A stretch of DNA of 64,000 bases from Flavobacterium sp. NRK1 (GTDB taxonomy: Bacteria > Bacteroidota > Bacteroidia > Flavobacteriales > Flavobacteriaceae), in NCBI RefSeq assembly GCF_024054175.1, contig NZ_JAMXLA010000001.1, positions 1,994,265 through 2,058,264 on the forward strand. The letters are read 5' to 3'. How positions within the stretch are numbered: the stretch's first letter is position 1; each line of letters starts with the position of its first letter. Below the pieces are notes generated by a model. The model made no database searches. It saw only the letters and a program-made list of their open reading frames with translations, and had not been told where the DNA came from. The position numbers and the translations under genes are program-made. This document shows, piece after piece, positions 33,183 to 42,226 of this stretch.

Positions 33183-35810
33183 TTACCTGATAAAGTTTTC
33201 TGCGGCACTTAAAGCTTCGTTTATTCCTGCCGCATTTTTACCGCCCGCAGTTGCAAAGAAAGGCTGTCCGCCACCACCGCCTTGTATGTATTTGCCCAGT
33301 TCACGCACAACTTGTCTGGCATTAAGTCCTTTTTCGGCTACAAGCTCTTTAGAGATATAGCAGGTAAGCATTGGCTTACCTTCATCGGCAGTAGCTAATA
33401 CAAGGAAAAGGTTATTGCCAAGTGTTCCCAGTTCATAAGCAAGGTCTTTCGCTCCTGTGGCGTCAAGATCTACCTGTTTAGCTAAAAACTGAATTCCGTT
33501 TATTTCTTTAAGCTCTTTAGCCAGTTCACCTTTAAGGTTCTTAGCCTTATCGCGAAGTAATGCTTCAAGCTGTTTTTTTAGTTTAGCATTTTCATCCTGA
33601 AGCGAAACTACAGCCTTAAGTGTATCCTGTGGATTTTTAAGAGCAGTATTAATTTCTTCAAGAGACTTTTCCTGTGTAGCAAAATAAGCTTTTACAGCTT
33701 CATTGGTAATTGCTTCGATTCGTCGGATACCTGCTGCCACAGCACTTTCACTCACAATTTTAAAGTACCATATATCGGCAGTATTGTTAACGTGAATACC
33801 GCCACAAAGCTCCATGCTGTCGCCAAATTTAATAGCACGCACGTTGTCGCCATATTTTTCGCCAAACAATGCCATTGCACCTTCTTCAACCGCCTGTTTG
33901 AACGGAATGCTTCTGCGTTCTACAAGTGGCAGATGTTCCTGAATTCTTGCATTTACAAAATCTTCAACTTCTTTTAGCTCACTATCACTAACTTTTGCAA
34001 AATGCGAAAAGTCAAAACGCAAATACCCCGGACTTACTAACGATCCTTTTTGCTCTACATGAGTTCCAAGAATGGTTCTCAAGGCCTGATGTAATAAATG
34101 CGTAGCAGAGTGATTGCTGGCAGAGTCGCTGCGAAGCTTTTCGTTAACCTTCGCTGTAAATGTTCCGTTTACGTTTTCAGGTAACTTTTTAGCGATATGT
34201 AATATAAGGTTGTTCTCTTTTTTAGTGTCAAGTACTTCAATAGTCTCATTAGCCGAAACTAATGTACCTTTATCGCCAACCTGTCCGCCACCTTCAGGAT
34301 AAAAAGGTGTATTATTAAGTACGATTTGGTATAAAACACCATCTTTTTTAGAATCGACTTTGCGGTAACGCGTAATTTTTACTTCGTTTTCCGTCTGGTC
34401 ATAGCCAACAAAAGTTTCAGTGTTGCCTTCGGTTAACAGAACCCAGTCATCGGTAGCAACTTCAGATGCAGCACGGGAACGGTCTTTTTGTTTTTTAAGC
34501 TCAGCATCAAACCCGGCTTTGTCATAACTCATTCCTTTTTCTTTAAGGATAAGTGCTGTTAGATCCTCAGGGAAACCAAAAGTGTCGTATAGTTCAAAGG
34601 CTTTAGCTCCTGCAACTTCTTTACCTTCTGTTTGTGTAACAACGTTTTCAAGCAATTGAAGTCCCTGCTCAAGTGTTCGAAGGAAAGAAGCTTCTTCCTC
34701 TCTTATTACATTGGTTACTAAAGATTGCTGTGATTTTATTTCCGGGAAAAATTCGCCCATTTGTGCAGCCAATATAGCTACAAGCTCATTAATAAAAGGC
34801 TCTTTTTTATCAAGGAAAGTAAAGCCGTAACGTATTGCTCTTCTTAATATCCTTCTGATAACATAACCAGCTCCGGTGTTAGATGGTAACTGACCGTCGG
34901 CAATAGCAAAAGCTACTGCACGAACGTGGTCTGCAATAACTCTGATTGCTATATTTACTTTTTCTTCGGCATCATTTGCTGCCTTAATAGTATATTTTAC
35001 ACCTGTTGAGGTTTCAATTTTTTCAATAAGCGGCGTAAAAACATCAGTATCGTAGTTAGACTGCACATTTTGCAGTACCATGCAAAGGCGCTCAAAGCCC
35101 ATACCGGTATCTACATGTTTTGCAGGAAGTTTTTCCAGAGAGCCGTCTGCTTTACGGTTAAACTCCATAAATACATTATTCCATATCTCTACTACCTGCG
35201 GATGGTCATTATTTACAAGCTCTTTGCCCGATATTAATGCTTTCTCTTCTGCAGAACGTATATCTACATGGATTTCAGAACAAGGCCCGCAAGGACCCTG
35301 ATCTCCCATTTCCCAAAAGTTATCTTTTTTATTGCCGAATATAATTCGGTCTTCGTCTATCAGTTCCTTCCAAATATCATAAGCTTCCTGGTCAAAAGGT
35401 ACATTTTCTTCAGGGCTTCCTTCAAAAACACTCACATATAAAATGTCTTTGGGTATTTTATATACTTCGGTTAAAAGTTCCCATGCCCAGTTAATGGCAT
35501 CTTTTTTAAAGTAATCGCCAAAGCTCCAGTTACCAAGCATTTCAAACATAGTATGGTGATAAGTATCAAAACCTACATCTTCCAGATCATTATGTTTACC
35601 CGAAACGCGAAGGCATTTCTGGGTGTCGGCAATACGCTTGCTTTTTGGTGTGCCGTTGCCAAGGAAAAATTCCTTAAACTGGGCCATACCCGAGTTGTTA
35701 AACATAAGCGTAGGGTCGTCTTTTGTAACTATAGGTGCAGAAGGCACTATTAGATGGCCTTTTTCCTTAAAAAAATCTAAGAATTGTTTTCTGATATCCT
35801 GGGATTTCAT
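33183..35810 (-). CDS. alaS: Alanine--tRNA ligase
   Basis: Class II aminoacyl-tRNA synthetase that charges tRNA-Ala and edits misacylated Ser/Gly. The catalytic domain starts [19 protein letters not shown], with [14 protein letters not shown], GCxE-type [16 protein letters not shown] motif 2 ([18 protein letters not shown]) near residue 90, and [12 protein letters not shown] near 335. The editing domain shows the zinc motif [14 protein letters not shown] (HxxxH) near 568 and CGGIHV near 670. A C-terminal glycine-rich end ([16 protein letters not shown]) belongs to the C-Ala domain. At 875 residues it is full length. Confidence 0.99.
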   Translation of the reverse strand: MKSQDIRKQFLDFFKEKGHLIVPSAPIVTKDDPTLMFNNSGMAQFKEFFLGNGTPKSKRIADTQKCLRVSGKHNDLEDVGFDTYHHTMFEMLGNWSFGDYFKKDAINWAWELLTEVYKIPKDILYVSVFEGSPEENVPFDQEAYDIWKELIDEDRIIFGNKKDNFWEMGDQGPCGPCSEIHVDIRSAEEKALISGKELVNNDHPQVVEIWNNVFMEFNRKADGSLEKLPAKHVDTGMGFERLCMVLQNVQSNYDTDVFTPLIEKIETSTGVKYTIKAANDAEEKVNIAIRVIADHVRAVAFAIADGQLPSNTGAGYVIRRILRRAIRYGFTFLDKKEPFINELVAILAAQMGEFFPEIKSQQSLVTNVIREEEASFLRTLEQGLQLLENVVTQTEGKEVAGAKAFELYDTFGFPEDLTALILKEKGMSYDKAGFDAELKKQKDRSRAASEVATDDWVLLTEGNTETFVGYDQTENEVKITRYRKVDSKKDGVLYQIVLNNTPFYPEGGGQVGDKGTLVSANETIEVLDTKKENNLILHIAKKLPENVNGTFTAKVNEKLRSDSASNHSATHLLHQALRTILGTHVEQKGSLVSPGYLRFDFSHFAKVSDSELKEVEDFVNARIQEHLPLVERRSIPFKQAVEEGAMALFGEKYGDNVRAIKFGDSMELCGGIHVNNTADIWYFKIVSESAVAAGIRRIEAITNEAVKAYFATQEKSLEEINTALKNPQDTLKAVVSLQDENAKLKKQLEALLRDKAKNLKGELAKELKEINGIQFLAKQVDLDATGAKDLAYELGTLGNNLFLVLATADEGKPMLTCYISKELVAEKGLNARQVVRELGKYIQGGGGGQPFFATAGGKNAAGINEALSAAENFIR

Positions 35811-35937
35811 ATTTGGGCTGAAATTTTATTTTATCATTAAAAGCAGTCGTTAACCGAAAAATAGCTGTAAAACCGTAACATTTATTACATTTGTTCGTTT
35901 ATCAGTTATAGCGCCTGCAGGCATTTTGCCTAAGGTG

Positions 35938-35945
35938 CAAAAATA
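35938..35945 (-). promoter_or_regulatory. -7 promoter element of alaS
   Basis: Leftward TATTTTTG (35945-35938) matches TAnnTTTG. It lies 127 nt before the alaS ATG, in the short divergent region shared with the M23 gene. A 10-bp palindrome GCCTGCAGGC is found at 35913-35922 in the implied leader. Confidence 0.45.
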
Positions 35946-35959
35946 GAATAATTTAGAAC

Positions 35960-36937
35960 ATGGCGAAGGTAAAATATTATTACGACGCAGAAAACTTAGC
36001 ATATAGAAAGATAAAGCGCAAGAAGGGGCGCAGTATAGGGTATATTGTACTTTTTTTAGTAGCATCGGGCCTTTTTGGTTTCCTGTGTTTTGTGGCTCTT
36101 TTAAATACTCCGTTTTTTGAAACGCCTAAAGATAAGCTACAGGCAAGGGAGATAGAAAATATGAAGATACGCTATGAGATACTTAACCGTAAAATGGATC
36201 AGGTAGATGAGGTTCTCAGTAGTATTGAAAGCAGGGATAATAATCTTTACCGTACTTATTTTAATGCATCTGCAATTCCCGAAGAACAGCGTAAAGCGGG
36301 TTTTGGTGGTATAAACAGATATAAAGACCTGGAAGGATTTGATAATTCCGAACTGGTTATAGGTACTACTAAACGCCTGGATGTTATTTCTAAAGAGCTG
36401 GTTGTACAATCTAAATCATTAGATGAAATAGCAAAACTGGCTAAAGATAAGGAAAAGCTGCTTTCGGCAATTCCTGCAATCCAGCCCGTAAAAAATGAAG
36501 ATTTGCGCCATATGGCTTCTGGTTTCGGGTACAGGAGTGACCCTTTTACAAAAATCCGTAAGTTTCATGCCGGGATGGATTTCTCTGCTAAAACAGGAAC
36601 GCCGATTTACGCTACCGGTGATGGTGTAATAGTGGTAGCAGATAATAAGGCATCTGGTTATGGTAACCATATCGTTATCCGTCACGGATTTGGATATAAA
36701 ACTTTATATGGACACATGAGCAGGTATAAAGCTAAAGTAGGGCAAAAAGTAAAAAGAGGAGATGTTATAGGTTATGTAGGAAGCACAGGCCGAAGTGAGG
36801 CGCCACATTTGCACTATGAAGTACATAAAGGAGGACAGGTTGTAAACCCGCTTAATTTCTATTATGGAAATATTTCTGCAAAAGAGTACATTTTAATTTC
36901 TAAATTAGCTAACCAGGAAAATCAATCACTTGACTAA
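35960..36937 (+). CDS. M23 family metallopeptidase, membrane-anchored
   Basis: 325-residue protein with a cytoplasmic N-terminus, one membrane helix (residues ~27-50), a helical coiled-coil region (~55-170) and a C-terminal LytM/M23 peptidase domain (~185-300). Zinc ligands are seen in KFHAGMDFSAKTG (HxxxD) near residue 200 and in HLHYEVH (HxH) near 280; GYGNHIVIRHGFGYKTLYGH lies between them. It probably cleaves peptidoglycan cross-links or regulates them from the periplasmic face. Its stop overlaps the MerR start by one base (TAATG), which implies coupling. It is divergent from alaS. Confidence 0.93.
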   Translation: MAKVKYYYDAENLAYRKIKRKKGRSIGYIVLFLVASGLFGFLCFVALLNTPFFETPKDKLQAREIENMKIRYEILNRKMDQVDEVLSSIESRDNNLYRTYFNASAIPEEQRKAGFGGINRYKDLEGFDNSELVIGTTKRLDVISKELVVQSKSLDEIAKLAKDKEKLLSAIPAIQPVKNEDLRHMASGFGYRSDPFTKIRKFHAGMDFSAKTGTPIYATGDGVIVVADNKASGYGNHIVIRHGFGYKTLYGHMSRYKAKVGQKVKRGDVIGYVGSTGRSEAPHLHYEVHKGGQVVNPLNFYYGNISAKEYILISKLANQENQSLD

Positions 36938-37266
36938 TGCATTTAGAACTGCCGGAAAAAAGATATTATAGTATAGGCGAGCTTGCCAAGGCGTTTGATG
37001 TTAATGCATCACTTATACGTTTTTGGGATAAGGAATTTGATGTGCTTAAACCAAAAAAAAATGCCAAAGGCAACAGGATGTTTACACCGGAAGATGTAAA
37101 AAATCTGCAGCTTATTTATCATCTGGTAAAAGAAAGAGGCTTTACGCTTGAAGGAGCTAAAGTACACTTGAAAGAAGGACAGAAAAAAACATTGGACAAA
37201 TTTGAAATTATCAGTAAATTAGAAGCTATTAAAACCAATTTAATAAATCTTAAAAACGAACTTTAA
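36937..37266 (+). CDS. MerR family transcriptional regulator
   Basis: 109-residue regulator. The winged-helix DNA-binding domain is at the start: KRYYSIGELAKAFDVNASLIRFWDKEFDVL, then RMFTPEDVKNLQLIYHLVKERGFTLEGAK, followed by a short helix. There is no effector-binding domain beyond ~residue 90 and no cysteine for metal sensing. It belongs with single-domain MerR-like proteins found beside LemA/M23 genes in Bacteroidota. Its target is not shown by the sequence. Confidence 0.9.
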   Translation: MHLELPEKRYYSIGELAKAFDVNASLIRFWDKEFDVLKPKKNAKGNRMFTPEDVKNLQLIYHLVKERGFTLEGAKVHLKEGQKKTLDKFEIISKLEAIKTNLINLKNEL

Positions 37267-37277
37267 AACAGACACAA

Positions 37278-37865
37278 ATGAAAAAATGGATTATCCCCGT
37301 AGTTGTTATTGTTATTATTGCTTTATGGGCAATATCTTCGTATAACGGACTTGTGAGTGTGAGGGCAGAGGCGAGAACGGCATGGTCTAATGTTGAAAGC
37401 AGCTACCAAAGGAGGAATGACCTTATTGGTAATCTTGTTAAAACAGTACAGGGAGCTGCAGATTTTGAGAAAAGCACGCTTACAGATGTTATTGAAGCAA
37501 GATCTAAAGCTACTTCAGTTACTGTAGACCCATCTAATATTACTCCTGATCAATTGGCACAGTTCCAACAGGCGCAGGCCGGTGTTTCTGGAGCGTTATC
37601 AAGGTTACTTGTAAACGTTGAGCGTTATCCTGACCTTAAAGCTAATTCCAATTTTCTTGCACTTCAATCACAAATTGAAGGTACAGAAAACAGGATCAAT
37701 GTGGCACGTGACCGTTACAATGAAGCTGTAAATACTTATGAAGTAAAAACAGAAAGATTTCCGGGTTCTATTTTTGCAAGTCTGTTTGGCTTCGAAAAAA
37801 TGGCAAGGTTCAAATCTGAAGCAGGTGCAGAAAAAGCGCCGGATGTACAATTTGATTTTAAATAA
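37278..37865 (+). CDS. LemA family protein
   Basis: 195-residue membrane protein with one N-terminal helix (KWIIPVVVIVIIALWAISSY) and a LemA domain: YNGLVSVRAEARTAWSNVES, YQRRNDLIGNLVKTV, VNVERYPDLKANSNFLALQ and INVARDRYNEAVNTYEV. Role unknown; these proteins usually precede TPM-domain genes, as here. The gaps of 11 nt upstream and 3 nt downstream place it in the operon. Confidence 0.95.
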   Translation: MKKWIIPVVVIVIIALWAISSYNGLVSVRAEARTAWSNVESSYQRRNDLIGNLVKTVQGAADFEKSTLTDVIEARSKATSVTVDPSNITPDQLAQFQQAQAGVSGALSRLLVNVERYPDLKANSNFLALQSQIEGTENRINVARDRYNEAVNTYEVKTERFPGSIFASLFGFEKMARFKSEAGAEKAPDVQFDFK

Positions 37866-37868
37866 AAT

Positions 37869-38306
37869 ATGTCAGACGCTAAACACTTTTTCACACCTGA
37901 TGAAGAGCAGCTAATAGTGAATGCTATTATTACCGCAGAAAAAAACACTTCGGGCGAAATAAGGGTACATATAGAAAATCATAGCGAAAAACCTCCTCTC
38001 GAAAGAGCTAAGGAGGTTTTTTACCTTTTAAACATGGATAAAACTAAGGCTCGTAACGGGGTACTGTTTTATTTGGCTACTACAGACCGCACTTTTGCCC
38101 TTTTAGGTGATGAAGGGATAAATACTGTAGTAGAAGATGATTTTTGGGACTGTACTAAAGATGTTGTTATAGACCATTTTAAAAATAACCGTTTTGCACA
38201 GGGACTTGCAGAAGGAATACTAAGAGCTGGAGATCGCCTAAAACAGTATTTTCCTTATGAAGAGGATGATGTTGATGAACTGCCTAACGAAATTTCTAAA
38301 AGTTAA
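37869..38306 (+). CDS. TPM domain protein, soluble form
   Basis: 145-residue protein with a TPM (DUF-type phosphatase-like) domain and no signal peptide or membrane helix: LIVNAIITAEKNTSGEIRVHIE, RAKEVFYLLNMDKTKARNGVLFYLA and the block GDEGINTVV. It starts 3 nt after lemA and ends with a 1-nt overlap (TAATG) with the next TPM gene. Its location in the cell is probably cytoplasmic, unlike the following gene. Confidence 0.87.
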   Translation: MSDAKHFFTPDEEQLIVNAIITAEKNTSGEIRVHIENHSEKPPLERAKEVFYLLNMDKTKARNGVLFYLATTDRTFALLGDEGINTVVEDDFWDCTKDVVIDHFKNNRFAQGLAEGILRAGDRLKQYFPYEEDDVDELPNEISKS

Positions 38307-39121
38307 TGAAGAATTTATCACTCAAAAGCAGTAACCTGCTTTTATATATTTTTTTGTTTATTACTACAATTAGTTTTGCTCAAACGGGCAAAATACCACC
38401 CAAGCCATCCTTTGAGACGAGCTATTATGAAATAGGGACTAAGTTGTTAGATGAAGGGCAAAAGAAAACTATAGAACAAAAACTTATTAATTATGCCGAC
38501 AGCACCTCAACCCAAATAGTTGTTGTAGTTGTGCCTACCACTGATGGGCAGGATATAGATCGTTATAAGGTCGACTTAGCTCACTCATGGGGAATTGGCC
38601 AAAAAGGTAAGGACAATGGAATATTACTGCTGGTAGCAAAAGATGACAGGAAAGTTGCAATTGCATCGGGTTATGGTACAGAGCATTTGCTTACTGATGC
38701 CATGTCAAAACTTATTATAGAAAATGATATACTTCCGGCGTTTAAGCAAGGTAATTTTTATGCAGGAATAGATAATGGCACTACTGCTATTATGCAGGTA
38801 ATGAAAGGGGAGTATAAAGAGCAACGTAAAAATTTAAGAAAAGGAAAAGGCAGTGATGGTGGAGGGATTATTTTCTTTATAATCATTTTTATAGTTATTA
38901 TAATTATACTTTCTAAAAGAGGCGGCGGCGGAGGCCGTGGCGGAAGACGCGGTTTTGGCTCAGACCTTGCAGATATACTTATCCTAAGCAGCCTTGGGCG
39001 CAGTGGCGGTGGCTTTGGCGGGCATAGTTCCGGAGGTGGCGGCTTCGGTGGCGGAGGTGGTTTCGGTGGCGGCTTTGGCGGCGGCGGTTTCGGCGGCGGC
39101 GGAGCATCCGGAGGCTGGTAA
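38306..39121 (+). CDS. TPM domain membrane protein with Gly-rich tail
   Basis: 271-residue protein. Signal peptide (~1-26, LLYIFLFITTISFAQT), a TPM domain in residues ~35-180 (STQIVVVVVPTTDGQDIDRY, KDNGILLLVAKDDRKVAIASGYG), a membrane helix ~190-208 and a glycine-rich C-terminus (repeated GGGFGG units, residues ~225-271). TPM domains occur in photosystem-repair phosphatase-like and methanol-dehydrogenase-linked proteins; function here is unknown. It is the last gene of the M23-MerR-LemA-TPM operon, with a terminator 5 nt after the stop. Confidence 0.88.
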   Translation: MKNLSLKSSNLLLYIFLFITTISFAQTGKIPPKPSFETSYYEIGTKLLDEGQKKTIEQKLINYADSTSTQIVVVVVPTTDGQDIDRYKVDLAHSWGIGQKGKDNGILLLVAKDDRKVAIASGYGTEHLLTDAMSKLIIENDILPAFKQGNFYAGIDNGTTAIMQVMKGEYKEQRKNLRKGKGSDGGGIIFFIIIFIVIIIILSKRGGGGGRGGRRGFGSDLADILILSSLGRSGGGFGGHSSGGGGFGGGGGFGGGFGGGGFGGGGASGGW

Positions 39122-39125
39122 ATAT

Positions 39126-39163
39126 AAAAAGAGAGAGGCTGCATTTGCAGCCTCTCTCTTTTT
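39126..39163. terminator. Bidirectional terminator between TPM operon and AraC-type regulator
   Basis: AAAAAGAGAGAGGCTGC-ATTT-GCAGCCTCTCTCTTTTT, a perfect 17-bp stem flanked by A and T. It separates the convergent TPM operon and the TPR/AraC gene, ending inside the latter's stop codon region. Confidence 0.95.
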
Positions 39164-40844
39164 ATTCCTGTTCCCGGTTAAGTTCAGTTACGAAATAAGA
39201 AGGATAGATACCTGTTCTTGCAAAAAAAGCTTTAGAAAAATGCTGTGCAGTATTAAAGCCGGCTTCTTCTGCCAGTGCTTTAATAGTATAATTTCTGAAT
39301 TTATTATCTTTTTTAAGCAGGTCTACTATATAATCTATCCTCAGATCGTTAAGGTAATTAATGTAATTTTTGTTTCTGTAATAATTAATAATCTTAGATA
39401 GATAATTAGTGTTTGTATTAAAAGAAACCGCCAGATTAACCAATGTAAGATCTTTTTGAAGGAATTTATTGTTTGCCTCAAATTTTTCAAGTTGTTTTAA
39501 AATGGCATTTACAACTTCCTGATTTATATCCAGTTGTTTAGGTTCTTCTTTTTCCTCGTGAATAATCACGGTTTCGTTATTGCTCACAGAATTTGTAAGC
39601 ATAAGCTCGTCAAACTTTATCCTGTAATTACGTTGATTGGTATAATAACGATAAAGAAGGTACAGAGTAATCAAAAATAAAATCCCAAGGCTTATAAAAA
39701 GAATATAATTAGTATTTTCCTGTTCATCAAGCTCTTTTTTTAATTGTTCCCGGGCTAGCTCCAGCTTATGAGAGTCGTATTCTTTATGTACTTTTCCTGA
39801 AATATATTTGAAATTACGGGTAAGCAGGCTATCAGCTTTAAGGAGTTTTTCTACATAATGAAGCTGCATTTTAGTATTATGCTCCTTTTTATAGTAATTG
39901 ATCAGAATTTCATAGTTCTCTCTTAAGTCAGGTCTTATATAGTTTTTTTCTACAAAGGCACGGTCAACTTTTCTAAAATAATTTAAAGCTTCATCAGTAT
40001 CATTTAGCGCTAAATAGCTTTTGCCTAAATAAAAGTAACCAACGGTTTCATTTGCAAAGTCCCCTGCTTTGGCTAAAATAGGGGTTGATGCTTTTAGTTT
40101 TTCTATAGATGTTTTATAGTTGTTAAGTGAGTATTGATTTATACCTTCTGAATGAATAAAATAATTTTTATCAATATCATTAGTTTGTTCAGATGCTTTA
40201 AGACCTTCATCATTTGTTTTTGTACATAAATCGTATTTTCCGGTTTTATTATAACAGAGGCTTAAAGCATGTAAACAATTAATATACCCTTTAATATCAT
40301 TAGTTTTAAAATACTTTGCTGATTCTTTAAGTGAAGGTATAATTTCTTCATAAAATCCCAAATAGAATTTTATGGTTGATATATGGTATTTTATTATATA
40401 TTTTAAAGATTCATTATGTGTGTTTTCAGCATGTTCATTGGCAATGATATAGTTGTCTAATGCTTTTTGATATTTTTTTTTACTATAATAAACAGATCCT
40501 TTAGCTATATACCCCGTAGTAATATATTCTTCATTATGAATATCCCTGCCATGAATAATCATACTATCTGCGTAGATAATATTTTGTTCAGGTTTAGAAA
40601 GATAAACCATGTTTTCGTAAGTGTAATTTATCTCTTCATGGTTATTTTCCAGCTTAGCCTTTTTAAGACAGGCAGATAGATACATCCATGATTTTTCAGG
40701 ATTTTTAGTTTCATAAAAATCTACTTTTCCATTTAAATATTTATAGGATTTATTTTTAAGAGAGTCGGGAAGTTTTTGTGCAAACAAAAACTGATAGTTA
40801 ATCAGATATAAAAAAAGCTGCAGGAGAAGAGTTTTTTTTATCAT
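39162..40844 (-). CDS. Membrane-anchored TPR and AraC-type HTH regulator
   Basis: 560-residue hybrid regulator. A signal peptide or anchor (~1-22, LLLQLFLYLINYQFLFAQK) leads a periplasmic TPR-like helical region (~residues 30-365), then a membrane helix (~380-400, YILFISLGILFLITLYLLYRY) and a cytoplasmic C-terminal AraC-type double helix-turn-helix (~470-555: NYLSKIINYYRNKNYINYLN, TIKALAEEAGFNTAQHFSKAF). This arrangement is a one-protein sensor used in Bacteroidota: the periplasmic TPR part perceives a signal and the HTH acts on DNA. ATG at 40844 is used; an upstream TTG is less likely. A double palindrome (41018-41055) lies 174 nt upstream. Confidence 0.88.
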   Translation of the reverse strand: MIKKTLLLQLFLYLINYQFLFAQKLPDSLKNKSYKYLNGKVDFYETKNPEKSWMYLSACLKKAKLENNHEEINYTYENMVYLSKPEQNIIYADSMIIHGRDIHNEEYITTGYIAKGSVYYSKKKYQKALDNYIIANEHAENTHNESLKYIIKYHISTIKFYLGFYEEIIPSLKESAKYFKTNDIKGYINCLHALSLCYNKTGKYDLCTKTNDEGLKASEQTNDIDKNYFIHSEGINQYSLNNYKTSIEKLKASTPILAKAGDFANETVGYFYLGKSYLALNDTDEALNYFRKVDRAFVEKNYIRPDLRENYEILINYYKKEHNTKMQLHYVEKLLKADSLLTRNFKYISGKVHKEYDSHKLELAREQLKKELDEQENTNYILFISLGILFLITLYLLYRYYTNQRNYRIKFDELMLTNSVSNNETVIIHEEKEEPKQLDINQEVVNAILKQLEKFEANNKFLQKDLTLVNLAVSFNTNTNYLSKIINYYRNKNYINYLNDLRIDYIVDLLKKDNKFRNYTIKALAEEAGFNTAQHFSKAFFARTGIYPSYFVTELNREQE

Positions 40845-40850
40845 ATTCAA

Positions 40851-41200
40851 TTGTCGGTGAATAATTATACAACATATTCATCATTTAACAGGCTTTTCAA
40901 ACCGAAATGACCTGTCAGAATTGTAAAGATAGCCCATTTACAATTAAGATTTGGTTATAATTGTTTTTTTGGTTTAAGTCTTTGTAAATCATTGTTTTTA
41001 GTGTAAAAGTTTGAGGTGTAATTCGCGAATTCGTAGAGTTTAATTCGCGAATTACATTCTATATCATTTGTACAGGCATGCGTACAAGTGTAGTTTTGAC
41101 TTCGAAATCCTGAAGAAATTCGGGTAAGATCTAAAAATAAATTCACCTGGCCAGGCGAAAATGAAACTTAAAAATTATTTCATAATTAAATTTTTTTACC
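40851..41200. other. 350-nt divergent intergenic region
   Basis: The region between the TPR/AraC gene and the 41201 lipoprotein gene contains no credible gene. It is A/T-rich except for the double palindrome. No exact TAnnTTTG was seen for the rightward gene, but CTATATCATTTG at about 41070 is a near match with one extra base. Confidence 0.6.
41018..41055. promoter_or_regulatory. Nested double palindrome, probable operator pair
   Basis: GTAATTCGCGAATT (41018-41031) and its exact inverse AATTCGCGAATTAC (41042-41055) are separated by 10 nt. Each arm contains the 12-bp palindrome AATTCGCGAATT, so the two centres are 22 bp apart, about two helical turns. This is a typical operator layout. Confidence 0.6.
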
Positions 41201-41893
41201 ATGAAAAAGTTCATTGTACCTGTCCTGTCCGTATTTTTTTTCATGTCTTGCACCGCAGACGAAACACTTTCAGAAAGTGATAATTTAGAGATGCCTAATC
41301 GTGACCATATAAAACTAAAAAGCTTAGACATTGCAAAAAATCCAGCCAACAATTTAGATTATATTGGTATTCTTCATGCAGAGATATTAGAAGGTTATAT
41401 CCAAGATTATAGCAGCTCAACGGAGTTAATATATGTTATAAACGGCGTAGAAGCTGTTGCTTTCAATGATACTAATTTTTATTCTATTTTAAATAATTAT
41501 CAGGGTTTGAATGCTAATGAGACAGAATGGGTAATTGATAACACTATTAAACCTCAGGAAATAATAAACATTACATATATGAGCCAAAGAGGTAAAGATC
41601 AAATGTCAAGTTTTATATCAATGCTTGATTCCTTTGAAAACGAGCAATATTCTATGGTTTACAATACTATAACTGCTTTCGAAAAAAAAGTCGACACGGA
41701 TTCAAGTTTGACAGGAATCGATAAGCAAACCATTTTGGCTACAACTTCTACAGCAAGATATTCAATAGCATTTGAAAATAGAGGGGGCGGACGTGGATGG
41801 AATAAAACAAAAGTTGGAATTATAGCCTCAATCAATTCTGATGTTGCTGAAGCCGTAACCACATCTGTTGCGGCAAATATAATGGCAGAATAA
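41201..41893 (+). CDS. Uncharacterised lipoprotein
   Basis: 230-residue lipoprotein of unrecognised family. Signal peptide MKKFIVPVLSVFFFMSC with lipobox FMSC (Cys17). The mature part is mainly helical and polar, with no catalytic motif. The C-terminal ~35 residues change to GRGWNKTKVGIIASINSD and an Ala/Val-rich segment (EAVTTSVAANIMAE) that could be an amphipathic or membrane-active helix. It follows the double palindrome and is followed after 17 nt by a small membrane protein, probably in one transcript. Confidence 0.65.
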   Translation: MKKFIVPVLSVFFFMSCTADETLSESDNLEMPNRDHIKLKSLDIAKNPANNLDYIGILHAEILEGYIQDYSSSTELIYVINGVEAVAFNDTNFYSILNNYQGLNANETEWVIDNTIKPQEIINITYMSQRGKDQMSSFISMLDSFENEQYSMVYNTITAFEKKVDTDSSLTGIDKQTILATTSTARYSIAFENRGGGRGWNKTKVGIIASINSDVAEAVTTSVAANIMAE

Positions 41894-41910
41894 CTTTAAA
41901 TATACTTATT

Positions 41911-42165
41911 ATGAAGATGCGTTATTTTTTATTTGTGATACTTATTATTTCCAATATAATATGCCTTTATCTTATTATAGATTTATCAAGTTATGATGGA
42001 ATGATAAGCTATCTTAAAAATGGTAGTGAAAAGTTTACTAATCCGAGGCAGACTGCCATGGTATTTTTAGTAACCTGTTTAGCCAACCTGCTTTTTATTT
42101 CGGCTACTCTTATGAAGAGTATAATTTTTTCAGATAGTAATAAAAGGCCAAGTATGAGGTTTTAG
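41911..42165 (+). CDS. Small two-helix membrane protein
   Basis: 84-residue protein with two hydrophobic helices (residues ~4-24, FLFVILIISNIICLYLIID, and ~48-68, MVFLVTCLANLLFISATLMK) separated by a polar loop. Unrecognised. It starts 17 nt after the preceding lipoprotein stop and is followed by a terminator, so the two form a small operon. Confidence 0.6.
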   Translation: MKMRYFLFVILIISNIICLYLIIDLSSYDGMISYLKNGSEKFTNPRQTAMVFLVTCLANLLFISATLMKSIIFSDSNKRPSMRF

Positions 42166-42194
42166 TCAGAGTAGTGCCTGCTATTACCTTATTA

Positions 42195-42226
42195 AAAAGG
42201 GCTGCTTTAAGCAGCCCTTTTATTTT
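42195..42226. terminator. Bidirectional terminator
   Basis: AAAAGGGCTGC-TTTAA-GCAGCCCTTTT followed by ATTTTTTA; it ends against the stop codon of the convergent outer-membrane barrel gene. Confidence 0.9.

Noticed and set aside
38758..39144. A proline-rich reading frame on the minus strand opposite the Gly-rich TPM tail
   Set aside because: It is the antisense reading of repeated GGC/GGT glycine codons of a well-supported gene and has no promoter or family.
40955..41146. A short minus-strand open frame running through the double palindrome
   Set aside because: It has no family, poor composition and no promoter; the palindromes better fit a regulatory role.
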